DNA from: a bacterium
GTDB lineage: Bacteria > UBA9089 > CG2-30-40-21
Assembly (NCBI GenBank): GCA_030018795.1
Contig: JASEHA010000002.1
Coordinates: 1 to 33,347 of the forward strand
Reading direction: 5' to 3'
DNA: 33,347 nucleotides
Position 1 is the first letter of the stretch. Each line of letters opens with the position of its first letter. The notes beneath the pieces are model-generated. The model saw only the letters and a program-made list of their open reading frames with translations. It ran no database searches and was not told where the DNA came from. The position numbers and the translations under genes were made by a program. Below, piece after piece: positions 12,401 through 24,400 of this stretch.

Positions 12401-15400
12401 GTGGTGCTAAGGCTGTGGCAGATAATGTGTTTGTTATTAAGCCGCAGGTTGTCAGTGTTACACCAACAGCAGGCACGGTTGGCACTATCGTTACGATTTA
12501 CAGCACAGGCTATGCCGCAGGCGAGACAGTGAAGATTGCCTTTGGCATCAATGCGAGCATTCAGCAGACAATTGCCGGGCAGTATGGATCGTGGACAACA
12601 AGCTGGACAATTGATACACAAGTGTATGGAACAACAACCATCACGGCCAGTGGTATCTCATCAGCAACCAATTGCTTTGTTATCCGGACAAGCCTGTTCA
12701 TGATTTCACCGTCAAGAGGCTCTGTAGGCACAATGGTAAGCATTGCTGGTGCAGGGTATGCAGCAAATGATGCCGTAACAGTTGCCTTTGGTAATAAACC
12801 TGCTATGGCAACAACAACGGCAAATATAAGCGGGTTCTTTAGCTTAAGCTTTACTGTAGATACACAGATTTATGGGACAAAGACAGTTACGGCTCAAGGC
12901 GTGAGTTCTGAGAACAGCCTGAACTTGTTTACGATTATTCCAGAAATATATGCGGTAACACCAACTAATGGTACGGTTGGTACAAGGGTAAGCATTAGTG
13001 GTTCTGGTTATGGAAAATATGATCCGATGTTCTTTGAGTTTGGAAACAATACCAGTATTGCCTCATCGATCTATGCCACGATAAATGGTTTATTTAATAC
13101 CTCGTTTGTGGTTGATACGCAAAGTTATGGAACAACAACTATAAGGGCTAAGGGCAGCTTCTCAACCACAGCGGCAAATACATTCTTTATTATGCCGCAG
13201 ATTATCAGCGTCCTGCCGACAACCGGCAGCGTTGGTACAGTAGTGACTGTTAAGGGTACTGGTTATGCGGCAAATGATAGTATCACGGTTAGCTTTGGCA
13301 CCAATGCTGCTATCCAGCAGGCAGCAGCCAATGCAGCCGGGTCATTTAGCACAACATGGACAGTAGATACGCAAGTTTATGGAACATGCACCATTAGTGC
13401 TATCGGTGCAGATTCTTCTATAGCGGTAAGTATATTCTTTGTCACACCGCAGGTTGTCAGGGTGATGCCAACACAGGGGAGTGTGGGCACAGTAGTAACT
13501 ATTGATGGCACAGGTTATGCAGCCGGCGAGACCGTGAATGTTGCCTTTGGTACCAATGCTGCTATTGGGCAGGCACAGGCCAGCACAGATGGTTTATGGA
13601 CAACCAGCTGGACGGTTGATATTCAGCGGTATGGTACGACAACCATTACAGTAAGCGGTATCTCAAGTGCCAGCAATTGCTTCTTTATCCAGCCGCAAGT
13701 TGTTAGTGTAATGCCAACACAGGGGAGTGTGGGCACAGTAGTAACCATCGACGGCACAGGTTATGCAGCAGGCGATGCTGTGAATATTGCCTTTGGTACC
13801 AATGCTGCTATTCAGACAGCACAGGCCAGCATATACGGCTCATTTACAGCTGCCTTTATGATTGATACACAGGTTTATGGCAACACATTGGTTACAGCAA
13901 AGGGAGCATTGTCAGCAGCAGCAACTAACAGCCTCTTTATTATCCCTGATGTTTGCTCAGTTTCACCATCAAAGGGTATAGTTGGCACATTGGTAACTAT
14001 CAAAGGTACTGGTTATGCAGCCATAGATACAGTGATAATACGATTTGGAACTAATGATAATATCCAGACAACTACCTCAGATAATAAGGGGTATTTTGAG
14101 GCAGTATTTACTGTGGATACTCAAGTGGTTGGCAGAACAACAATTAAAGCATTTAGTATGGAGTCTGCTACAGCTGAGAATGTATTTGAAATAATTGGCG
14201 GTGTAATAATTTTACCAACCTCTGGAACGATAGGGGTAACGGTTGAGGTAAATGGTTCTGGGTTTGGTGCTTATGACCTTATCACTGTCCACTTTGGTGC
14301 TATCAGGAGTGTAGCTGAGTGTCTTAGTGATGATAAGGGTGTGTTTAATACAAGCTTTGTAGTTGGTGCTCAGCCTTATGGGACAACAAGTGTGATAGCT
14401 GCTGATGATTCAGTAGCAGAGGCACAGTTCTTTGTCTTGCCTGAGGTTACAAGTGTTGAGCCAACAGCAGGTACAGTGGGCATGGTGATAACTGTGACTG
14501 GTACAGGTTATGCAGCCAGTGACAATATTACCATAGCCTTTGGGACAAACAGCAGTATTAATCAGGTTGTGGCTGGTCAGGATGGTTCATGGATAACCGC
14601 ATGGACAGTTGATACTCAAGATTATGGAACATGCACGATTACTGCCTCAGGTGCAACAGCAGTGGCAGCCAACACCTTCTTTATCCAGCCGCAGGTATAT
14701 TATGTAACACCAACAGCTGGCACGGTTGGCACAGAGGTGATAATTGCTGGTACAGGTTATGCAGATGGTGAGACAGTGAATATTGCTTTTGGCACCAATG
14801 CTGCTATTCAAACAGCACAGGTCGGCACATATGGCTCATGGACAGCCAGCTGGACAGTAGATGTTCAACGCTACGGGTTAACAGATATTACAGCCTCTGG
14901 TGCAAACGCTGTGGCAATCAATATATTCTTTATCCAGCCACAGGTTACAAGTGTGCTGCCAACAACAGGGACAGTGGGCACAGTGGTGGCTGTGACTGGT
15001 ACGGGTTATGCCGCAGGTGATGGTATCACTATAGCCTTTGGGACAAACAATAATATCAAGCAGGCAGTTGCCAGCCAGTATGGATCATGGACAACTACAT
15101 TTACGGTTGATACCCAACGTGTTGGAACAACCACGATTACAGCCTCTGGTGCAGACGCAGTGGCAAGCAACGTGTTTGTCATCCAGCCGCAGGTTACAAG
15201 CGTGCTGCCGACAACAGGCAGCGTTGGAAGCGTGGTAACCATAGCCGGGACAGGCTACGGTGCAAATGACAGTATCACTGTTAGCTTTGGGACAAACAAT
15301 AATATCAGGCAGGCATCTACTGGATTGTATGGCTCATTCAGCACCACCTTTACGGTTGATACTCAAATCTTTGGAACAACAACCATTACAGTATCCAGTG

Positions 15401-18400
15401 CAAAGGCAGTGGCAGTCAATGCCTTCTTTATCCAGCCGCAGGTTACAGGTGTTGAGCCAATGCATGGAACGATAGGCACAATGGTGACGATTACTGGCAC
15501 AGGCTATACATCAGGTGGCAATATTATTGTTGCCTTTGGGACAACCAGCAGCATTAAGCAGGCTGTGGTTGGTCAGTATGGCTCATGGACATGTGTGTTT
15601 ACGGTTAATGCTCAATCCTATGCAACAACTACCATTACGGTTACTGGTGCATCCTCTGAATCAGCGAGGAATCAATTCTTTGTGGATGGCAGGATTATTG
15701 GGATATATCCAACAGCAGGTGCTATAGGGCTTTTGGTTACTATCAAGGGTGATGGTTATCGAGCCGGGAGAACTGTGAATATTAGCTTTGGAACAATTGG
15801 GATTCTGACAACAACAACCGTGGCAGCAAGCGGTGAGTTTACAGCTTTCTTTGTTATTCCAGATGATTCTGTTGGTCCAAAGACAGTAACAGCAGCAGAT
15901 GGTGTGGTAACGAATAATATTTCGTTTACTATCAAGGCTGGTATCTCAGACCTTTCACCAAACAAAGGTACGGTTGGGACTGTGGTTTGTATTGCCGGGA
16001 ATGGCTATGGTGGCAATGAGACCATCAGAATTGATTTTGGTCAGACTCGGACCATTACCTTTACTCAAACATCAGTAACTGGAACATTCAGTACTATGTT
16101 TACTATAAATACTCAAGCTGCAGGCCCAACAACAATTATTGCTGAGGGTGTCAATAGCCAGAGTACAGATATGAAGACATTTACCATATTGCAGCATATC
16201 TTGAGCATTACCCCAACAATTGGTACGGTGGGCAGTATGATTACTATTATTGCAGATGGCTATGGTAGTAATGAGCTTATCCGAATTCAACTTGGGACAA
16301 GCCCAAGTGTTGGTTCAATTGTTTCGAGTGATAAGGGGACATTTACCGCAATATTCAGTATTGATACTCAAGTCTATGGCAGCAGAACAATAGTGCCTGT
16401 TGGTCAGGTATCATGCGTTATTGGTGTGGATACAACCACATGCTTTGTCCTTCCAGAGGTTTATTCAGTCTCGCCAGAGGCTGGAACTGTTGGGAGAACA
16501 GTTGAGGTTAAGGGTACTGGCTATGCAGCGGGTGATACAATTATCATTGCTCTTGGCAATAATGCTACTATTGGTCAGGTGTTGGCTGAGGATTCAGGCC
16601 ACTTTATGGCAAACATTGTGGTTGATGTTCAAGCGTTTGGAACAACAACCGTGAAAGCAAGCGGTGTGGCTGTGGCTGAGAATACATTCGTTATTCAGCC
16701 TGCTCTGTATTCTGTTGTTCCTTCAAGGGGAACGGTTGGGACAGTGCTTGATATCAAAGGCAGGGGTTATATTGCGAATGATAGCATTGCTATCAGCTTT
16801 GGCAGCACACATACCATTCAGCAGACAGTTGCAGACACAAAGGGCTTCTTTGCTACATCATTTACTATCGAGGTTCAGCCATATGGAACAACAACCATTA
16901 AAGCCAGTGGCAGCATGGATGCAGAGGCAGAGAATACTGCCTTTATCCTGCCTGATATTTACTATATCTCAAATACAGAGGGCACGGTTGGCTCTACTGT
17001 TGTTATCCGCGGCAATGGATTTGCTGCGGGTGAGGTTATAAAGATTGACATTGGCACATGGGATCCATATGCGACTGCGGATGAGAATGGTTACTTTGAG
17101 TATACCTTTACCGTTGATACTCAAACCTATGGCTCAACAACCATTCGGGCTACAGGCAGTAATTCAACCACACCAAGTGAGGTGACATTTAATATCCAGC
17201 CAGAGGTATACTATGTCTCACCAATTTGTGGAACAGTGGGGACAATTGTTCAGGTACGCGGCACAGGGTATGCAGCCACAGAGTTGATAACCATTGTCTT
17301 TGGGAATAATTCAGCTATTCAGACCACAATGGCAGATGCCATTGGCTTCTTTGATACAACGTTTATGGTTGATACTCAAGGTTTTGGGACAACAACGATT
17401 GTTGCCAGAGGGGCATTGGCTGGCAGTGCGACAAATACATTTAATATCCAGCCAGAGGTGTATGCAGTTCTGCCTTCACAGGGCAGCGTTGGGACAGTTG
17501 TAACCATTAAGGGTACAGGTTATGCAGCAGGGGATGTGGTAAATATTGCCTTTGGCACAAATGCCATCATCCAGACAGCAAATGCAAGCATATACGGTTC
17601 ATGGACATCAAGCTTTATCGTTGATGTTCAAGCGTATGGCACAACAACCATTATTGCCAGTGGTATCTCAAGTGCCAGTAATCGTTTCTTTATCCAGCCG
17701 CAGGTAGTCAGCGTTGTACCGGCTTATGGTACGGTTGGAACGGTGATAAGGATTTACAGCACAGGCTATGCTGCAGGAGATATGGTGAATATTGCCTTTG
17801 GTACAAATGCCACCATTCAGACAGCAGCAGCAAGCACATATGGTTCATTTAGCAGCACCTTTACGATTGATACTCAAAGTTTTGGAACAACGACTATTAC
17901 TGCCAGCGGTATAAGTATAGCGATGAATAACTTCTTCATCCAGTCAGCGGTGTACATGGTAACGCCAAACAGGGGCAGTGTAGGGACAATGATCAGTGTT
18001 GGCGGTACTGGTTATGCTGCTGGTGAGGCTGTCACTATTGCCTTTGGGACAAACAATAGTATTAGGTTGCCAGTAACCGATAGCCGCGGCTGGTTTGAGA
18101 CAACATTTACCATTGATGTTCAATCGTATGGAACAACAACGATTATTGCCAGTGGTGTGAGTGTGGCTACAAATGTGTTTAGTATCCAGCCGCAGGTAGT
18201 CAGCGTTCTACCGACAAAGGGAAGCGTTGGTACGATAGTTACGATTTATGGCACAGGCTATGCTGCAAATGATACGGTGAAGATTGCCTTTGGCAACAAT
18301 GCCAGTATTCAGACAACAAAGGCAAGCACATATGGCTCATTGACTACAAGCTGGATAGTCGATACTCAAGGTTATGGCACCACAACCATTACTGCCAGCG

Positions 18401-21400
18401 GTGTGGATATGGCAGCAAACCGCTTCTTCATTCTGCCGCAGGTGTACAGCGTAACACCAACTACAGGTACGGTAGGGACAGTGATTGCCATTGCAGGTAC
18501 AGGCTATGCATCAAATGAGGGTGTAACCGTTGCCTTTGGCACGAATAATAGTATTAAGACACAGTTTGCAGATAACTGCGGCTGGTTTAATATAAGCTTT
18601 GCCGTTGATATGCAAGCCTGTGGAACAACAACGATTACTGCCAGCGGCAGTGATGCGGTGGCTCAGAATGTGTTTGGCATTCAGCCGCAGGTATATACTG
18701 TAGTGCCTTCAGCTGGAACAGTAGGCACAATCGTTACTATATCTGGCAGCGGGTATGCAGCTAATGACAGTATAACCGTGGCATTTGGAACAAATGCTAA
18801 TATTCAGACAGCAGTGGCAAGCACATACGGTTCATTTAGTACAACGTGGACAGTTGATATGCAGCGTTGTGGGACAACAACGATTACTGCCAGCGGTGCA
18901 AAGGTTGTGGCTCAGAATGTGTTTGTCATCCAGGCTCAAGTCACAAGTGTGCTGCCGACAGCAGGGACAGTTGGTACAGTGATAACAATAACTGGTACTG
19001 GCTATGCAGCAGGTGATAGTATCGCTCTGGCGTTTGGGACAAACTCTCATATTCAGCAGGTAACTGCCAGCCAGTATGGCTCATGGACAACCAGCTTTAC
19101 TGTTGATACACAAGGCTATGGAACAACAACCATTACCGCATCTGGTGCGGCAGTTGCTGCTCGAAATGTGTTTGCCATTCAGCCTCAGGTTGTCAGTGTC
19201 CTGCCGACACAGGGGAGCGTGGGTACGATTGTGACCATAACCTGCACTGGTTATGCTGCAGGTGAGACGATTAATGTGGCATTTGGCACAAATAACAGCA
19301 TCAAGATAACATCAGCTGGACAGTATGGCTCGTTTAGCACAAGCTGGATGGTTGATACTCAAATGTATGGGACATGCAGTATTACTGTCAAGGGTCAGTT
19401 AACTGTGGCAGGAAATACCTTCTTTATCCAGCCGCAGGTATACTCGGTTGTGCCAACAACAGGCACAGTGGGCACAATGGTGACTGTATCTGGTACAGGT
19501 TATGCAGCAAATGATAATATCACCATTGCCTTTGGAGTAAATAACAGCATTAAGACAACTGCTGCTGGCGTACAAGGGGCGTTCAGCAGTATATTTACCG
19601 TTGATACTCAGAGTTATGGGACAACCAATATCCTTGCCAGTGGCATGATATCAAGTGCTGGCAATTCATTCTTTATCAAGCCAGGTATATTCTATGTTAC
19701 TCCGATAGTTGGAACCGTTGGGAGCATAGTAAATATCAAGGGTGCTGGATTTGCAGCGGGTGATGTGATAACAGTTGATTTTGGTAATCATCCAGCCATA
19801 CAGACAGCAAACGCAGATAGCGTGGGTTACTTTGCAACTGCATTCACGGTTGATGCCCAGGCAGTTGGCAGTACTACGATTAAGGCAACTGGTGTATTCT
19901 CTGAGGCAGCCATTAACTACTTCAGGATTGAGGGTGCACTTTACCTGAGCCCAACAACAGGTACGGTTGGAACAAGGGTAAGCATGTCTGGTAATGGGTT
20001 TGGATATAACAAGCAGATACAGGTAAGGTTTGGGACAACAGATCCGATTACAACCATTATTTCAGATAATAAGGGTGCATTCAGCGGAGTCTTTACGGTT
20101 GATACTCAAGTGTTTGGCAAGACAAGGGTGATTGCCATTGATGGCTCTACAGCTGAGACCGAGTTCTTTGTGCTGCCAGATGTCTATTATGTGTCGCCCA
20201 TCTCAGGTACAGTTGGAACACCGGTAAATATCCGTGGCACAGGTTATGGGACAGAGGCAGTAACCGTTAAGCTTGGTGTATCACAGATTATAGCCCAGGC
20301 AAATGCAGCCGGTTACTTTGAGACAGTGTTTACCATGGATACTCAAGGCTATGGGACAAAGACTGTAACAGCTACGGGTCAGAGTACAGCTGCTGTAGAT
20401 AGCAACATATTCTTTGTCCAGTCGCAGGTTTATCAGGTAACCCCAGGTCATGGGACAGTAGGGACAATAGTTGATACAAGAGGTACTGGCTTTGGTATAC
20501 TTGATCCGATTAACATAGCCTTTGGGAATAATGGCAATATTACTTCAAGCACAGCCGATGGTCGGGGATACTTTGCTGTAACATTTACGGTAGATACTCA
20601 AGTCTATGGCTGGACAACTATAGTGGCAACAGGTGCATCAATTTCTTCAGCAAGCAACAGGTTCTTTATTGCGTCTCAGATATATCAGGTATCACCAAAT
20701 AAAGGAACGGTTGGAACATTGGTGAATATTGCAGGTTCTGGTTATACAGGAAATGATGGGATAACCATTGGCTTAGGGATAAACAGCAGTATCAAGTCTA
20801 CAAATGCAGACAGCCGCGGCTGGTTTGCAACAAGTTTTGTCATTGATACTCAAGTTTATGGTACGACAAGTGTTATAGCAACAGGCATCTCCTCAGCTGT
20901 AAACAGCTTCTTTATCCAGCCACAGATTTACTCGGTTGCTCCAACCATGGGTACGGTTGGCAGCCAGATAATCATCCGTGGCACTGGCTATGAGGCAATG
21001 GATAGCTTGAATGTTGCCTTTGGAACAACGCCAATAATTATCAGTGGTGCAGGGATGGCTAACGGCTCGTTTGTGATTGTGTTTACAGCAGATACTCAAA
21101 GTTATGGAACTACAAATATCAGTGTTTCTGGCAGGACAACACTTAGCAGGAACAGCTTCTTTGTTATTCCTGACATCTACTCCATGACACCAACACGTGG
21201 TACAGTGGGCACCATGGTAGAGGTAAAGGGTTGCGGCTATGGAATGGTTGATCCAGTTACTATTGGCTTTGGAAAGAATACAGGTATACAGTCAGCAACA
21301 GCCAATAGTGATGGCAGGTTTAGCACCAGCTTTGTAGTGGATACTCAAATCTTTGGAACAACAACCGTTAAGGCTCAAGGCATAAGCTCTGCAGAGAGGG

Positions 21401-24400
21401 CATTCATTATTATTCAGGAGATAGCATCTGTATCTCCGTCAATGGGCAGTGTGGGAACGGTTGTTGAACTTAAGGGTACTGGTTATGCGGCCAATGACCC
21501 AATTATCATTGCCTTTGGGACAGAGAATAATATTCAATCAACAAGCTCAGATATAAATGGCTTCTTTACCTGCGTCTTTACCGTCAATACTCAAGGTTTT
21601 GGCACAAAGACCATTAAGGCTATAGGCAGCAGCGGGACAGCGATAAGCAGATTTATCATTACCCCGCAGGTTTATCTTGTTACGCCAGATAGGGGAACAA
21701 TTGGCACAGCAGTAACCATCAAGGGTGCTGGATATGCGGCAAATGATACATTAAGGGTTGATTTTGGCAATACAAATGGTATTAAGGCAGCAACAGCAAC
21801 AGGCAGCGGCAGTTTTGTGACCATATTTACAGTGAATACTCAAGGGTATGGGGCGACTATGATTAAGGTTAGCGGTGTGGATGCAACTGCTGAAAATAGC
21901 TTCTTTATCCAGCCAAATGTTTATCTGGTCTCACCGAGCAAGGGAACGATTGGGTGCGAGGTTGAGGTTAAGGGTACTGGTTATGATGAAAATGATGGGC
22001 TAACCATTGGGTTTGGGAATAAAGCCAATATTGGCTCTGCCCTGGCAGATATAAATGGGTATTTTAGGACAACATTTATTGTTAATACTCAAATCTTTGG
22101 TACAACAACCATTACTGTCAGCGGTATAGATACAGCGGCAAATACATTCTTTATCCAGCCGCAGATTCATAGTGTAATGCCAGCACGTGGCTCAGTTGGC
22201 AGCATGGTTACCATTGCTGGTTGTGGTTATGGTGCAGATGACAATATCAATGTTACCTTTGGAACAAGTGCAGGCATTAAGCAGGCTGCAGCAGATGTTA
22301 ACGGCTGGTTTAGCACAGTCTTTACGATTGATACTCAAGTGTTTGGGACAACGAGTATTGTTGCTAAGGGTATGGTAGCTGCATCAGCAATAGCAAGTAA
22401 TGTATTCTTTATCCATCCGCAGGTATCGCAGGTAAGCCCGGCTAATGGTACGGTTGGAACAATGGTGAATATATCTGGTACAGGTTATGCAGCCGCAGAC
22501 GTATTGACAATAGCCTTTGGTACGAATAACAATATCCAGACAGGCGTGGCAGATAGCCGTGGCAGGGTTAGCCTGACATTTACAGTTGATACTCAAATGT
22601 TTGGGACAACCTGTGTGACGGTTAGCGGCTCTTTATCCATGACTGCAACCTCAAGCTTCTATATTCGTGCCAGTGTGTATAGCGTCAGCCCGGCTAATGG
22701 TACGGTTGGAACAGGGGTAAACATCAAGGGTTCAGGCTATGCAGCCTATGATGTTATTACCCTTGGTTTTGGAAATAATGCCAATATTGGTGCTGCCAGT
22801 GCAGATGATAAGGGATTGTTTACAGCAAGCTTTGTGGCTGATACTCAAGCATATGGTGCGACTACGATTGTGGCTACTGGTGTAAATTCAGAAAGGGGCG
22901 AGAAGAATACATTCTTTGTCAAACCTGCGATATATCGGGTAAGCCCGGTTGCAGGCACCATTGGCACACAGGTTAATATTAATGGTACTGGATATGCGGT
23001 TGGTGATAGTATTACTGTTGTCTTTGGAAACAGGAGTGGTATGGCAACGGCTACAGCCGCAGGTGATGGCCGATTTGAGACAGGGTTTGTGGTGGATACT
23101 CAGGTGTATGGTACTACAACCATTATGGCTCTGGGTGTAACCGCTGGTGCTGCAGCAAATACATACAAGATACTGCCGGAGCTTTACTCAGTTGTACCGA
23201 ATAAGGGTACGGTAGGGACAATGATTACAATCAAGGGCAGCGGCTATGCAGCTATGGATGCTATTACCATTGCCTTTGGGAATAATCCAAACAGGAAGCA
23301 GACAATAGCCAATAGTACTGGCTGCTTTGAGACAAGCTTTACGGTTGATATGCAGGGTTGTGGGACAGTAAGCATTATTGCTGCAGGTTCATCCTCAATG
23401 GCTGCCATAAACTTCTTTGTTATCAAGCCAGAGGTATACTCTGTATCGCCAGCTGTAGGGACAGTTGGAACAGTAGTTGAGGTTATGGGTGCTGGTTATC
23501 CGGCATCTGATACAGTTTCATTGAGCTTTGGCTTAACCAATAATCTTAAGACAGCAATGACCAATAATGTGGGTATGTTTGCGGTCAGCTTTACCGTAGA
23601 TGTTCAAGCCTTTGGTTCAACAACCATTACTGTAACAGGTGCAGGCAATTCGATTGGTTCAAGCAGCTTCTTTATTACCTCATCTCTGTATCAAGTGGTA
23701 CCTATCAGTGGCACGGTTGGTACAGTGGTTGAATTGCGTGGTGCTGGGTATGGGGCAACAGACACAATCAGGATATCGTTTGGTGAGACCGTAACCATTA
23801 AGACAGCGGTATCTGACAGCTATGGACATATAGTAACTACATTTACCGTAGATACGCAAAGCTATGGCTTAACCGTGATAACGGCTGCAGGCAAAGGGAG
23901 TGCTCAAAACAGCTTTACCATTCTGCCGAGCATCTATTCTGTAACACCATATAGGGCTACAGTGGGAACAATAGTAACAGTGCGTGGTGCTGGATATGCC
24001 AGGAATGAGAGTATTACCATAAGCCTTGGGGATAACCAGAATATTCAAACAGCGATTGCAGCAAATAATGGTCTATTTGTAGCCTTATTTACAGTAGATA
24101 CGCAAAGCTATGGCTTGACCATGGTTAAGGCTACTGGTGTAAATGCTGGAACAGCGACAAACAGCTTATTTATCTATCCACAGGTATACAAGGTAAGCCC
24201 AACAAGGGGTACTATTGGGACGATTGTTGGTATTTATGGCACAGGGTATGCAGGAAATGATAGCGTAACCGTGTCATTTGGGAATAATGCCAATATCAAG
24301 ATTGACACTGCGGGGATAAATGGTTATCTGGAGACAAGCTTTGTGGTTGACACTCAAGGGTGTGGAATCAAGACCATTGTGGCCACAGGTGCCCTGTCAG

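Larger units (their letters stand above)
9217..19710 (+). repeat. Array block 4: units 36-77, homogeneous 82-83-residue class
   Basis: Unit starts: 9217, 9463, 9709, 9958, 10222, 10477, 10732, 10981, 11230, 11479, 11728, 11977, 12223, 12472, 12718, 12970, 13225, 13477, 13723, 13975, 14224, 14470, 14719, 14968, 15217, 15466, 15718, 15967, 16222, 16483, 16729, 16981, 17230, 17482, 17728, 17974, 18220, 18466, 18715, 18964, 19213, 19462. Most have A-F-G-T-N-x-x-I-Q and Y-G-S-[WF], many have T-x-W-T-V-D, and they end in N-x-F-F-I-Q-P-Q-V. Runs of constant spacing occur: 249 bp from 10732 to 11977 and from 18466 to 19960, and 246 bp from 17482 to 18466. Two islands of divergent units interrupt the block, at about 9958-10731 and 15718-16482. 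Confidence 0.92.

Noticed and set aside
16664..17041. Plus-strand open stretches in frames 2 and 3 (for example 16664-17041 and 32735-32977)
   Set aside because: They overlap the continuous frame-1 reading frame, have no family resemblance, and repeat the same out-of-frame words (G-Q-Q-R-L-L-like) with the array period.
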